Part shown: positions 1 through 10,779 of the stretch, piece by piece
How positions within the stretch are numbered: the first letter of the stretch is position 1
Layout of the letters: the number at the start of each line of letters is the position of its first letter
Assembly (NCBI GenBank): GCA_023512835.1
Contig: CM042091.1
Coordinates: 20,415,506 to 20,479,505, forward strand
DNA: 64,000 nt
Direction: 5' to 3'
Source: Taxillus chinensis
Lineage: Eukaryota > Streptophyta > Magnoliopsida > Santalales > Loranthaceae
Notes under the pieces: model-generated
The model's database searches: none
Seen by the model: the letters and a program-made list of their open reading frames with translations, nothing else
What the model was told of the DNA's origin: nothing
Position numbers and translations under genes: made by a program

Positions 1-65
1 TCAATCTTCTCAGGATCCACTGTGATACCCTCTGAAGATACCACATGCCCCAAGAAGTGCACCTG

Positions 66-542
66 TTACAACCAGAAGTCACATTTTGTGAACTTCGCGT
101 ACAACCGATGCTCTCGCAAGGTCTGCAACACAACCTGCAAATGCTCCTCATGCTCCCTCTTGGTCGCTGAATAGACCAAAATATCATCGATGAACACCAC
201 AACAAACATATCTAAATATGGAGCAAACACCTGGTTCATCAATCCCATAAACACTACTGGAGCATTTGTGAGCCCAAACGGCATCATAAGCCACTCATAA
301 TGCCCGTAACGACAACTGAACGCAGTCTTAGGGATATCTGCCTCCCTAACCCTCAATTGATGGTATCCAGATCTCAAGTCTATCTTGGAAAACCATCTCG
401 CACCTCGAAACTGATCGAACAAGTCATCAATCCTTGCCAATGGATACCTGTTCTTCACAGTCACCTGGTTCAGCTTCCGGTAGTCTATACACAGCCGAAG
501 TGAACCATCCGCCTTTTGGCGAACAACACTGGAGCGCCCCAC
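66..542 (-). pseudogene. G1 pol: reverse transcriptase palm/fingers fragment
   Basis: This encodes the core of a Ty3/gypsy reverse transcriptase. Visible motifs are LCIDYRKLN, the [13 protein letters not shown] block containing the first catalytic Asp, MPFGLTNAP, and the FIDD active-site box. The frame ends at a stop after KCDFWL, but the same frame continues past it as QVHFLGHVVS to the window edge, so the stop is a point mutation inside RT. The next upstream piece (485-1264) is in another frame, so a frameshift lies near 485-542. RNase H and integrase would lie left of the window. Family identity is certain; the copy is dead. Confidence 0.9.
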
Positions 543-1264
543 GGTGAGCTACTCCGCCTGATAAAGCCTCGCGCCAATAGGTCATCTATTTGTCTCTTGA
601 GCTCTCTAAGCTCCATCGGTGCCATCCTGTAGGCCGCTAACCTGATCGGTGTTGTCCCTAGCAATAACTCGATCGAAAACTCTACCTCCCTCATGGGTGG
701 CAAACTAACCAAGTCCTCGGGAAACACATTCGGGAACTGATCTACAATGGGTGGCAAAACAGCCTTCCCCTCTCTTCTCCTGTCAACCAACGTCAAGTTG
801 GCTAACTGGTGGGTCACATCACCCCACCCATGCCTCAAAGGTCCCAACCTGCATGCCTCCTCGGTCCACTCACCCACAAAGACACCCCGCGTGCCCTCTG
901 GTGTGAGGAACGTCACACGCCGTCGAAAACAATCAATCTTGGCCTCCACGAAGACCAACCAATCCATACCCAGGATAACATCAAAATCATCTAACTCCAT
1001 GACATACAAATCACACATCAAGTTAACACCCCCAAGTGTTACTTGACAAGCATGACAGATACTCTCAAGTATCATAATTCCACCCAAAGGTGAAGCAACC
1101 ATCAGAGACTGACTAAATGTCTCCTGGTCTAACTCCAATTCAACCACCGTAGCATACGAAATAAAAGAATGGGTAGCACCAGTATCAATCAAAACTGAAC
1201 AAATAGTATAAGAAATGATGATGGTACCTCTCATCACTGAAGGTCTTGCTCCTGCCTCGTCCAC
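485..1264 (-). pseudogene. G1 pol: retropepsin-like protease and start of RT
   Basis: The N-terminal half is an aspartic protease with the active-site motif LIDTGATHSFIS and, about 70 residues on, the ILGMDWL flap-region motif typical of Tekay/Del and Reina chromoviruses. The C-terminal half is the start of RT (FPEDL, PPMREVEFSIEL, and [20 protein letters not shown]). The protease would release gag and pol products in the virus-like particle. Reading is lost where RT should continue after [10 protein letters not shown], so the RT core is now in a different frame (66-542). The piece is in the same frame as the gag fragments, consistent with a single gag-pol ORF originally. Confidence 0.88.
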
Positions 1265-1509
1265 TGGTGGAACCTCTACCTCTCTGCTGGTGAGGGCAAA
1301 AGTCCACCCTCATGGTCACTGCCACTAGCCTGGCCCATTGGGGCCTTGCCCCGCTGATCAACATGACCCTGTGCCTCCCGCTGAGGCTGCTGCACCACAG
1401 GTTGCGTCTGCGTGCTATGTGTCTGGTGGCACTGACCTCTAAGATGGAGCCCCACTCCTCTGTCCCTGATCTCTCGGACGAGGGCCTACACTGCTGGTCG
1501 AGCTAAGGG

Positions 1510-2605
1510 TAATACATTCCCTAGCTCCATGTCTCACCTTCCCGCATCGGAAGCAAGTCATCTTTTTCCTCGGGCAATCTCTCGATACATGCCCAGTCAA
1601 ACCATAGCTCTAACAGGCCCCTGGTCTCCTGCTGGATGAACTCTCACGGGGTCCCACCGCCTGGCTGGAAACCCTCTGCACCTACCTCCTCTCAGGCTGA
1701 GGAGCACTACTCTCCCCACTCTGTCTCTTCTTGCCCGAACCTGCCGAACCGCCCGGCCTCTGGGCTCTCGCCTGATCCTGACCTCGCTCAATAATGAGCG
1801 CCTTGTCGACCGCCTCCCGGTAGCTGGTCAACTGCATTGGTTCCAACTGTCTTTTCAGAGATGGCCTCAAGCCCTGAATAAAATCTTGCATCTTACGAGC
1901 TTCCTTTTCCCAAGCCTCAAGAGCAAACCGCCCTAAATCTGTGAAGGCTTGCACATACTCACCCACCGTTTGGCCACCCTGCTGAAGCTCATAATACTCA
2001 CTCCGTCGGGCATACTGTACCGAGTTGGGAAAATACTCCCCAAAGAAGCGCTCAACAAACTCTCTCCAACTCATCTTACTGCCATGGACAGCTCTAGTGG
2101 ATTCCCACCACCTGCGTGGGATACCCAACAGATAGTGCGTCGCCACGCGCACTCTCTCTTCATCTTGCACCCCGATCATATCAAAGATATCCTCTATCCA
2201 CCTAATCCAGTCCTCGGCTACCTCTGGCTGTGAACCATCCTCAAAAGTCCTGGGTGCATGTTTCAAAAACTGTGCAGCCCAGTCCACTCCTCGTCGTGCT
2301 GGCTTTATCACGACCTCCTGTTGGTGCACATCCTACACCACCCTCGCCTCCTGCTGCTGAGGCTGTGGTGCCTGCTGAGGCTGCTGTTGCCTCTTCAGCT
2401 CATCCACCTCTCTAGCCATATCCCTCATCGAGCCCTGTATACCCTACATGGCCTCTTGCAACTGAATCAACACTTGAGCCAAATCAGGTCCCACAACGGG
2501 AGTTGACGATCTCTGCTGCGGGCTCTGCTGCCCCTGGTGCCCCGACTCTATCGTGGGCTCCTCTGCCGGGCCTTGGCCTCGGACAGCTCTCCTCGGTGGT
2601 GCCAT
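1510..2605 (-). pseudogene. G1 gag: capsid domain and zinc knuckles
   Basis: A start MAPPRRAVRG at 2605 precedes a short N-terminus that hits an in-frame stop near 2444. Another stop lies just before 2329. The main piece (2329-1682) is a retrotransposon gag capsid domain: EDWIRWIEDIFDMIG, RRWWES, FVERFFGEYFP, and the basic C-terminal tail. A frameshift then separates it from a double zinc knuckle near 1540-1620. The second knuckle (CFRCGKVRHGAREC) keeps the CX2CX4HX4C pattern. The first is damaged by a stop and a Cys-to-Tyr change. Gag would package element RNA in cytoplasmic particles. This copy cannot make a full protein. Confidence 0.82.
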
Positions 2606-2698
2606 CACACTGGCCACAACAACAAACAATCAAATAATCAATACTAGCACTGCTAGCACAAACAGCCATCAAAGGCACAACCGACTTGTAGGTCCTCA

Positions 2699-2816
2699 CC
2701 ACACGACCCGTAGGTCCATACCATGCATATAGCATCGTGTCCCCCATCAGGGTACACCACACGACCCGTAGGTCCACAACCATGCATATAGCATCGTGTC
2801 ACCCCTCAAGGTACAC
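2699..2816. repeat. Two-copy tandem repeat (about 58 bp) in G1 5' leader
   Basis: Two adjacent units share ACACGACCCGTAGGTCCA and CATGCATATAGCATCGTGTC. They lie between the G1 PBS and gag. The rest of the leader (2630-3088) shows no ORF or other recognisable signal. Confidence 0.8.
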
Positions 2817-3088
2817 CACAATCAAGTCCTGGCTCTCACGGCCACGTGCCATCCTGACACCACATACAAGCATATCACACACAAAGACAATCTAGTGCCC
2901 TATATGCACACAATCATACCACTAGCAATGCACCCTATACCCATGTATGCTCCTAGGATGATCTAACTAACACCAAAATAACCTAGAATACATGTAAGGA
3001 TTGCATTGATCAGGCGCCCTCCCTACAGTTTTCCAAGTCACATGGAATAAATTAACCACCCCTCACTAACCTAGGTCCACTAGACCAT

Positions 3089-3100
3089 GCTCTGATACCA
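3089..3100 (-). promoter_or_regulatory. G1 primer-binding site (tRNA-iMet)
   Basis: On the minus strand this reads TGGTATCAGAGC, complementary to the 3' end of plant initiator tRNA-Met. It sits 3 bp inside the LTR end at 3104, fixing both the LTR boundary and the element's orientation. Confidence 0.93.
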
Positions 3101-3103
3101 ACT

Positions 3104-3212
3104 TGTCACGCCCCCGAATTCCAGGGAACCCGGAACCGGGTACATGACTTCCCCTTGCCCGCACCCGATAGGTCAAGGGGTTGGTGACTAGCACCAATGG
3201 AGACTACACCGC
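3104..3212 (-). repeat. G1 5' LTR, piece 1
   Basis: The first 109 bp (plus-strand order) of the G1 LTR starts TGTCACGCCC. It matches 45774-45882 of the solo LTR with few differences, and is cut by the G2 insertion at 3213. Confidence 0.92.
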
Positions 3213-6057
3213 TGACCTAGAAAAATTATGTCTGAAAGTTTTGCAGCAAGTGCACTGGTCAAGTAATAAAATGGAGTATTAAGACTCCGGTTGTCGAACC
3301 CACAGGGAGGTAGCTAATGCTGTTAAGCAGCAAGCACTAAGCTAACAAGTTGATTTTATGTCTGGACAATTGATTTTTGTTGTACAAGTAGTTTGAACGA
3401 AAAATGATTAAATTAGAATGTTGGCAAGCTATTGGTATAGAAATTTCAGTGATTAAGGATCTAGGGTCACAATGTTTACCACCCAATCGATTGTACTAGT
3501 CTGGTTATGGCTCTTGTTCTTGATTTATGTTCTAGTTCATGTTCATGTTGATTATCTCCTGCCTATCTTACATTTGGTCCATGCTAAGATAGATTTAAGG
3601 CTTTTATCCCATTTGATCCATGTGAATAAAAGTGATCAAGGTGGATAAACAATCTAATAGTTGCAGACTTGGTCCATCATGCAATATTAAATCTAATTCA
3701 CTAGTGTTCCACCCTAGACAAGGGCTAAGATTACCTAATTATGCATAAACTAGGCATTTCCATACAAGCAAGTGAATTAAATAAGAACTAAATTCTATTT
3801 TATTGAACAACCATAACCAAACTGAATACAATTTATTGGGGGCTACATTGCTCCCCTAGACTAACAAAACTACTCTATAATCATGACAAAAGCAATAACA
3901 ATTACAAGAAAGAACATGATTACAGTACCAGGACAATAAAGGAAGACCCCAAGATGAACCAGGACTCCAGCCTCCAAAGACTCCGGCATCTGCTGCCCAA
4001 AATCACTCCTTGCCAAGGACAATCCGATCTTTTAGCAATGGCTATAGCTCTTTTCAGAACTCAGATCAGATTCTCCCACTCAAGATGATTTACAATGCCT
4101 CCAAAGACCCCTATTTATAGGATTTAGTGGGCCAAATTAGGGTTACAAAAGATGTGCCCTAATTATAAATGTGGTCGCAGCCAAAATGACGTCATTTGGT
4201 TAGTGACACTATTCAACGTTCTAGGCTTAATAACACCCAAACTACACCAAATTTGACCCTAGTTCTTTAGAGGAAAATGATTAAAACAACAAAACACATC
4301 ATTTGGAGCTCAAAAATGCTTGCATGCGAGAATACACGTGAGAAGACCCTTTTCACGTGTAGCTCCAAATCATCCCAAATTTGCTCCAAAGCTTCCTCTT
4401 GAGTTGTAGAAGGCATCTAAGCAATAAAATCCTTGCACGTGAGAATGCACATGAGAAAGCCTTTTCACGTGCACCTTGATTTTGCCTTCATTTTGTTTCC
4501 ATCTTCTTCCTATAGCTTCCTCTTGAGTGTATGGAGTTGATGGTCCCTTGGAGCCTAGAGGGGGGTGAATAGGCTCTTATCGAAACTCTTTTGATCTCTT
4601 AAGGCACTACACTAATCTAGTCAAGTGATAGAATCACTGCGGAAGATAACCAGATAGTGGAAGTATTTTGTTTTATTATCAAGAGATAAATACAACAAAA
4701 TAGAAGCAAGACTCTCTTACACTCTATTTACAAAGGGATTCACACTCTAGCCTAGATTATCTCTTTGAGCTCTTGTGCATACACAGGTTATTCAGGCTCG
4801 TTCACACACATACGCACACCTTCACAAATGTACAAGTATGAATATTTATACAAACATTCCTAAGAGACAACCTTGGAACTTGTAGTTCCGGAATGCGTTC
4901 AGCACTAACTATTCCTCGGTAATCTCTCTGCCTTGACTGCTGCGGTTTGTGGAGCTCAAGATCTTGGGTTTGAAGAGTATAAGTGCCTTGTGAGTTCCCA
5001 AATATAATTGAGGTTGTGTCCACATATCCGGGTGATCCACGTGTAAGATTCTTCAGGTTCTCAATGAGTTTGTCTTACATCGGGACACCACGAGCTGATA
5101 ACTTTAAATGCGGTAGTTTGAAGTAGCATCTTCTTGATCCGGTGTAATTTTCCTTACTCCGTTGCTAATGAAGCTCGGAACCTTACTCCGTGTCAGTGGT
5201 TGCTTACTCCGTATCTATTAGGTACTGGAATCCTTAGTCCGTGTCAGTGCTTCCTTATTCCGCATGTAAGTTCCTTACTCGGTATGTAAGTTCCTTACTC
5301 CGTATGTAAGTTCCTTACTCCGTATAAGTGAGTGACCCGGATTCCTTACTCCGCATCTAATTTCCTTACTCCGTGTCTAATTTCCTTACTCCGTGCAAAT
5401 AAAGACTCAGGTCCTTATTCCGCATCAATATTTCCTTACTCTGTATCTATGAAAGACTCGGATCCCTTACTCCGTGTCTTCTTTAGTTCGCTTGAGGGGA
5501 AGACTTAACCTTTTACTTCGTGCGACCTTGTAGACCAAGACTCTTACTCTGCATCAGTTTGACTTAGTCCGTTTGAGGCACTAGGAACATATTCCGCAAT
5601 CTGTAGCTTTTAAGTTCTTAGTCCGCACGAATGTTTCTTATTCCGTATGTATTGGTGACTTGGTTATTTACCAAGTGTTTGACGACACTCACTCTTGTCC
5701 GGATCAGGATTATGTATCCTGTCCTTAGCTTTGCTCTCACGAGTGTATCTCTGAATTAATAACATATCTTCTGCAACGATCAAAGAAACACAAAAGATCT
5801 CAGATCAAATTACATAAGGCTTTATTAGCATTATCCAAATTCTGGGTTTGATCCAACAGGAGTAATCTAGCCAAGGTGTGTGGGAAAAGGTTGCTCTAAA
5901 ACCTGCCAAAAACACTCAAAAAGTACCACTATACACCAAACAGGGTCTTCCTAGGAGTTAGAGCAAATAGGTGTAAAATATCATGCAAATAGGTACAAAA
6001 CATACTCTAAAACACCTTAAATAAGGCCTAGGATAACGGCATAAATGCACGTTATCA
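3213..6057 (-). repeat. G2 3' LTR (split by solo LTR S1)
   Basis: The LTR begins TGACCTAGAAAAA (plus strand) and ends ACGTTATCA. Without S1 and its TSD it is about 1.52 kb. Bases 3213-3760 match 29355-29895 with roughly ten differences by eye, so the two copies are about 98 percent identical. Two imperfect palindromes built from CACGTGAGAA and CTTTTCACGTG lie at 4335-4360 and 4447-4475. Confidence 0.92.
4538..5858 (-). repeat. S1: solo copia LTR of the C1/C2 family, TSD GGAGT
   Basis: This 1321-bp sequence runs TGATGGTCCC...TTGATCCAACA. Its reverse complement is the LTR of C1 and C2, including the U3 array of CGGAGTAAGGAA-like repeats. It is flanked by GGAGT at 4533-4537 and 5859-5863, an exact 5-bp TSD. 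No internal element sequence is present, so it is a solo LTR left by LTR-LTR recombination. A minus-strand TATA box (TATTTATA on plus) lies at 4843-4850. Confidence 0.95.
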
Positions 6058-6803
6058 AATTCCCCCACACTTGAACCTTTGTTTGTCCTCAAGCAAAAAG
6101 AAACAAACACATAATCAAACTGAAAAAAAAGACTAAACTAACAAACAAGAGAGGCATGGTTTCCCAAGACATACAACTCTATCATGATGAAGTAGACATT
6201 CCAATAGCTAAAATGAATCACAAATTAATCTAAACATGCCCTTACTATCAAGTCCAACAACCATGTAATATCATTACTAACAGTTCAGATAGAAGTAAAC
6301 ATGCAAGGATAAAATGAAACTTAGCTCCCCCTGAGAGTCCTTACCAAAGTTAGAGCAGCCTTACTCAAATATAACTTTCTTTTCTCTCCTCTCATGCCTT
6401 ACTATCAATGCCTAATAGCTAAGGATTTACTCTTACACTCGCTACTAGCTATTGATTAAGTTTTTGCCACGTAAACATGAGAAGTCCTCATTGTGCTCGT
6501 CAAGGAAAACACACCCTCTAGTCTACTTTTTGCAACTTACACACACTTTGCTTTGCTCAATGAACTCACACTCTACTCTAATGACTAATAGAATACATCT
6601 TGAGCCAAAGAATTGAGCTCACAACTCAGCCATTATGACTTTTATTCTGCAAAACTTTTGTTTTTTTTGTTTTTTTTGTTTTTTTGTTTTAAAACACACT
6701 TCTTTTTAAATAATAACCTTACAAGGTTGCATTTTATGCTCTCCCTTGATGGATTATTTACTCTGCTATTTTCCTCACACAACCCTTTGTTACACATAAG
6801 CAG

Positions 6804-6856
<53 letters not shown>

Positions 6857-7452
6857 TTAAACAAAGCTAAGCTGAAATACTTGAATCACTAACACCATAC
6901 ACCAAACACTGAGTCACGAACAGGTACTTTCTTATGCCTAAGTAACTCCAACCATTAAATAGCTAGTAATGAACATTAAGAGCAAATTGGTAACCCAATA
7001 ACCCATAAAATACACTCAAAGGCAAGATAATGGTGCTCTCTCAAAAAGTGTACGCCTATTTTGCACTCAACTCCGGGGTTTACAAAGCTCATCCTACCAT
7101 AACATGCTCAGCGTACTATTCAAATGTCAGCTCCAAAATCATGGTGATATCATACAAAAAGTAAAGACATGCTCAACTAACTGATAACACACCTTAACGA
7201 TTGAAACATCTTTATCACAACAAGATACTAAGGTGGTCAATATAGTCAACCAGAATATGCATACCTTGGTAGCCATGCACCTCACAGGCAAAACATACAT
7301 TCACAGCAAAAACATAAAATAAAATAAAATAAAATAAAATAAAATAAAATATGCATGGTAAACAAACAAGTAACCGGTTCAAGGGAAATCCCCCCATACT
7401 TAAACGATGCGATGCCCTCAGAGCAGGGGAAAAGGAAAAAGGAAGAAGACCG
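6058..7452. other. G2 3' untranslated region with simple repeats
   Basis: No convincing gene lies here. Next to the LTR the minus strand reads GTGTGGGGGAATT, the polypurine tract, and the same motif adjoins the G3 3' LTR. Simple repeats are a T-rich tract at 6659-6690, (TA)n plus a T run at 6805-6858, and (AAAAT)n at 7312-7350. Confidence 0.75.
6711..6767. other. Block conserved between G2 and G3 3' regions
   Basis: About 55 bp starting TAATAACCTTACAAGG is nearly identical to 32219-32273 in G3, with one difference seen, although the surrounding sequences do not align. It contains the short inverted repeat AACCTT-AC-AAGGTT. Confidence 0.8.
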
Positions 7453-8421
7453 TTACCGGTTGGTGGGGACGCTGTAATAGAAGATAACATGGGCCACCAT
7501 TCTTCTAAGACGCGCGACAAAGTCAGCCGATGTTTCTCCTGTGAGCGCCCAAGTATCCTTATGCTGCAACAGAGCTATCAAATAATAACAGACAAAAATC
7601 CCACAACTGAATTGATCAGGTTGTTGGGGAAGCTCCATTTCATTGAAGTGTACCAGAGGAAACTTGGATGTCAACAGCCCTTCTTTTCTGAGTGCGTTTT
7701 TGATTTTTTTTTTTAAGAAACCATGGACGAGCTTCTTCTTTCGTGTGGAAAACCCATGGGCTTGGCTCGGGTCATAAAGGACAACATGGCCCATACTCAG
7801 ATCCAACTGCAAGAGTACAAAATGTCGATCAAGGAGGACCGGTATAAGAACCTCATGGACCTGGTGCCAAGAATGATGTCCTTCTGCTGCTCCATTCATC
7901 CGCCGGCGGAAAATGTGCTCCTCTAACGGCTGCTCATATATCTCGCACAGCATGATAGAGGTGTACTGAGCCATAGGGTAGTTGTTGGGCTCAGCCTCCA
8001 CCACGTGTCGCATCGTACGGCAGAATAAGTCAACGTTATCGGAAGATAAGTACTCATCATCTAGGATACGTTGTAAATAGGATGACGTGAAGACTTCTGA
8101 ATCACGCGTAAAACGCGCTTGCAAGGTGTCTCCGTAAGTAAATTGCTGAAAAGCAGTTGTGGCATCAGCAGTGGAGAGGGCCGGATGAAGATGAATGTAG
8201 ATGGGCTCCCCAAGATTATCTTCCTGGGGAGCTTCTGATGACGTGCCGGACCACCATTGCAATAGCTGGATTAAGGGAACGAGGGCCTGTGAAGAGCTGG
8301 GCCCTGCTGGTGGTGTGAAATAAACGGGAGCTGCTGGAGGAAAGGGTGGAGCAGTGTAAGGCTTAGCCTCTTGCGGATACGGTGGGTACTCCGGTGTCTC
8401 TTCGCTATGTATAGCGTGCTG
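7453..8421 (-). pseudogene. G2 ORF3 C-terminus: Ulp1/SENP-like C48 cysteine protease
   Basis: The open piece 8262-7453 gives 269 residues ending at a stop. The C48 signature is visible: His147 in DRHFVLLQLDL, Asp164 in VVLYDPSQ, Gln217 and Cys220 in QPDQFSCGIFVCYY. This is the His-Asp-(Gln)-Cys set of Ulp1/SENP proteases, which cleave SUMO or SUMO-like modifiers. About 50 residues upstream, continuing to 8421, are Pro-rich and in the same frame. A TAG at about 8420 separates it from the coiled-coil piece. G3, a related element, lacks it. SUMO protease activity is inference; the fold assignment by motif is strong. The original ORF3 is interrupted, so this is probably not expressed as a full protein. 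Confidence 0.82.
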
Positions 8422-9049
8422 CTACACCGGAGGTGACGGTGCGTCAAATGGATCCTCCACAGGAGGTGTAGGAGTTTTCTTCTTCTTCTTCCCTAGGGCC
8501 TTCCAGATCTTACCAAGCAGACCTTTGACTTCCTTCTGTTCCTTGAGGATGAGAGTTTGATTTTTCTTCAGCAGCCCGATCTCCTGGACGGTTTTCGCCT
8601 GTGCCTCTTGTAGTTGAGCAGTTTGCCTCCGTAAATCTTCATAAGAAGCAGTAGGAGTTGGTTCTGGGGCTTCCCATGGTCGGGCAGATGGACGAGAGGT
8701 TGCTTGTTGGTCGTGAGCGATGTACTCGAGCAACTCATCCAGCTAAAGTCTTATGATGTGGCCATTAGTGAAGGCCCAGTTAAGAACATCAGCTTCACTG
8801 ATAACTTGGCCACTTACGCCTTGGAAGAAATTGTAGATTTCCTCCTTGTGAACATTGAACTGCATGTACATGGCAGTCAACTGAAAGATGTGCTGTTGGC
8901 GGGCATTCATGGGAGTAGAGGTGTCCCTAAACTGCTCCGGTGGGTCACTCCATATGTACGCTGTGACGTGAAGGCTGTGGAGCGATGTGGATACTATCTC
9001 CCCATTTGCCCTTGTAACTAACGCCTAAAGCACCCTTTGGATGGAGAAC
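8422..9049 (-). pseudogene. G2 ORF3 middle: linker and coiled coil
   Basis: From about 9045 down, one frame reads a helical segment (LNWAFTNGHIIRL), a TAG near 8742, then the piece 8733-8422. That piece contains a heptad-rich stretch (LRRQTAQLQEAQAKTVQEIG) followed by a Lys run (KKKKK) and Pro-rich tail. It is in the same frame as the Ulp1-like piece downstream, so both belong to one ORF broken by single stops. I know no specific function for this region; a coiled coil suggests multimerisation, which is inference. Confidence 0.65.
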
Positions 9050-9764
9050 TCATAACCGCAGGTTATCCGGAAAAATAGTGGGAACTACTTGAGCACTAAG
9101 ATGAACATATTGATATTGCAGAAGCATGCTAAGTAGTTGACCATATAAACATTTGTGAATGTCCCGTTTCCACAGTTTAAAAATTTCAGCAGCCCAATCA
9201 ATGTGTAACTGACGATCAATGCAAAACATAAACTCCAAATGGGACTTAGGGACTGAGTCTACACCACTAGTCTGTAACAGTAAACACCTCCCTACCAAAT
9301 TGGCAAGGCAACGGTATTTCCCATGAAATCCATTTTTAGTAAATTGCTGACGTTTCCCAAATTCCTTATTATACTGTAAAGCTCTACCATAATCTCCTAA
9401 GTTCAACGTAGGCATTGCATGCATGGGATTTGGCAGATCAAAGCAGTCTCTCAACATAGCAGGGGAAATAGAAATTAAGACCAATTATCTCATCATCTTC
9501 CTCATTGACATAGACTGAATTATAAAAGTCTAACATGGCAGGGTAATATAGATCACTACGAGCGCATACTAACCTTCTCAGTCCCAAAGCTTGCAGCTTG
9601 GTCATAACTTCTTCAGTCCAGTCAAGTATGGAGGACTCCAGGATCTCCCAATCAAGCACATTCCCCACGAAGATAGTGTCGGCGTCTCTCAATGCTGAAG
9701 GCATAGAGGTGGCAGAGGCTTCAGGACTGCCTTCTCCTTGGCGGGCTCTCCTTGTGTGTACCAT
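9050..9764 (-). pseudogene. G2 ORF3 N-terminus: plant retrotransposon domain shared with C1/C2 ORF3
   Basis: ORF3 starts at 9764 (MVHTRRARQG) and is frameshifted near 9484. The conserved core includes ISPAMLRDCFDLP and FHGKYRCLANLVGRCLLL, then SGVDSVPKSHLEF and HIDWAAEIF. These line up in the same order with ITPAVLRAALHLP, FQGHYRCMATILSRCLLA, SALDSVPYDLLLA and PMDWGMFLF in the third ORF of copia element C1. I take it to be the domain annotated as putative plant transposon protein; its biochemical role is unknown. No signal peptide or membrane segment is visible, so an envelope role is not supported. Confidence 0.72.
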
Positions 9765-10779
9765 GACTAACCAGAAAGGAATTTGCCCTCAGCAGGAAGG
9801 AAGGAGGAAAGTATGAGATGTGAGTTTGAAGCTTGGAACCCCTCCTTATTTATAGTGATTCGCCACAAGGGTAAAATACGAAAATGACCCTCTTAAAGTG
9901 CTCCATTATTTTCACGTGCAGAACAAAGAAGACTCTAGAAGATGCTAGCTGTCTCCCACCAAAATTTCAGACTAATCGGACAAATATAGGTGTGCACGTG
10001 AAAAGCATGATTTCACGGGCAGGGCTCGGATGAATCTAGACACTTCCAGCTGTCTTCCACCAAATTTTGAGATCGAAAAGACGCTTCTATCCTTGTGCAC
10101 GCGAAAAGCCTTTTCACGGTCAGGTCTCAGAAAGGTCTAGAGGATGCCAGTTGCCTTTGTGCAAAATTTCAGATCGATTGGACCATCCTACCCTTGTGCA
10201 CGCGAAAAGCCTTTTCACGGTCAGGGCCTTTTTTGTCCAAATTGAACCAGTAGGTCACGGATGAACTGTAGATCCTTTATACATGTGCACGTGAAAAGGC
10301 TATTTTGGCGTGCAAGCCTTTTTCACCTCTAATTCCCTCCAAATGCTCTGAAATTTGATAAGCTGGAAGCCCATCTCCCAAGGACAAAAACGTGTCAGTT
10401 AGTGGGCCCAAAATACCTTCTTATAATCCATAACTTCATCTCCTTGGTTTGGCAATAGATTGGAGTGGGCCCCTCTGATTCCATTCAACTGGGCTTGGAT
10501 TTGGGCCTTAGAAAATTTATCTAAAGTTCTGATACATAGGCCCAAGTAAGCCCAAGCAGAAATAAGCTCCATCAAAGAAATAAGGGCTTAGGCCCTGGTT
10601 CAAATGCTGCACATAAAATTAAAACAAAGCAGATATGCACTCCCTACAGACTATGGGTTAAAGCAATAAAAAATATCCCAATAAAATAAAATAAAATAAA
10701 ATAAAAAGGAAAAGAAATCACCATGGGTTGCCTCCCATGAAGCGCTGAATTTAGGTCTTTAGCTTGATCGTCCCCTCTG
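9765..10779. other. G2 spacer between integrase and ORF3
   Basis: No ORF is supported here. An (AAAAT)n run lies at 10679-10707. The spacer holds the hairpin-repeat cluster described separately. It may act as leader or promoter for ORF3; this is inference only. Confidence 0.6.
9911..10324. repeat. Degenerate hairpin repeats (CACGYGAAAAG...CTTTTCACG)
   Basis: Imperfect palindromes GCACGYGAAAAG/CTTTTCACGG recur at about 9991-10020, 10094-10120, 10195-10225 and 10284-10324. A half motif lies at 9911. Spacing is roughly 90-100 bp and some flanking sequence also repeats (AAATTTYAGATCGA). The same motif type occurs twice in the G2 LTR. Confidence 0.75.
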
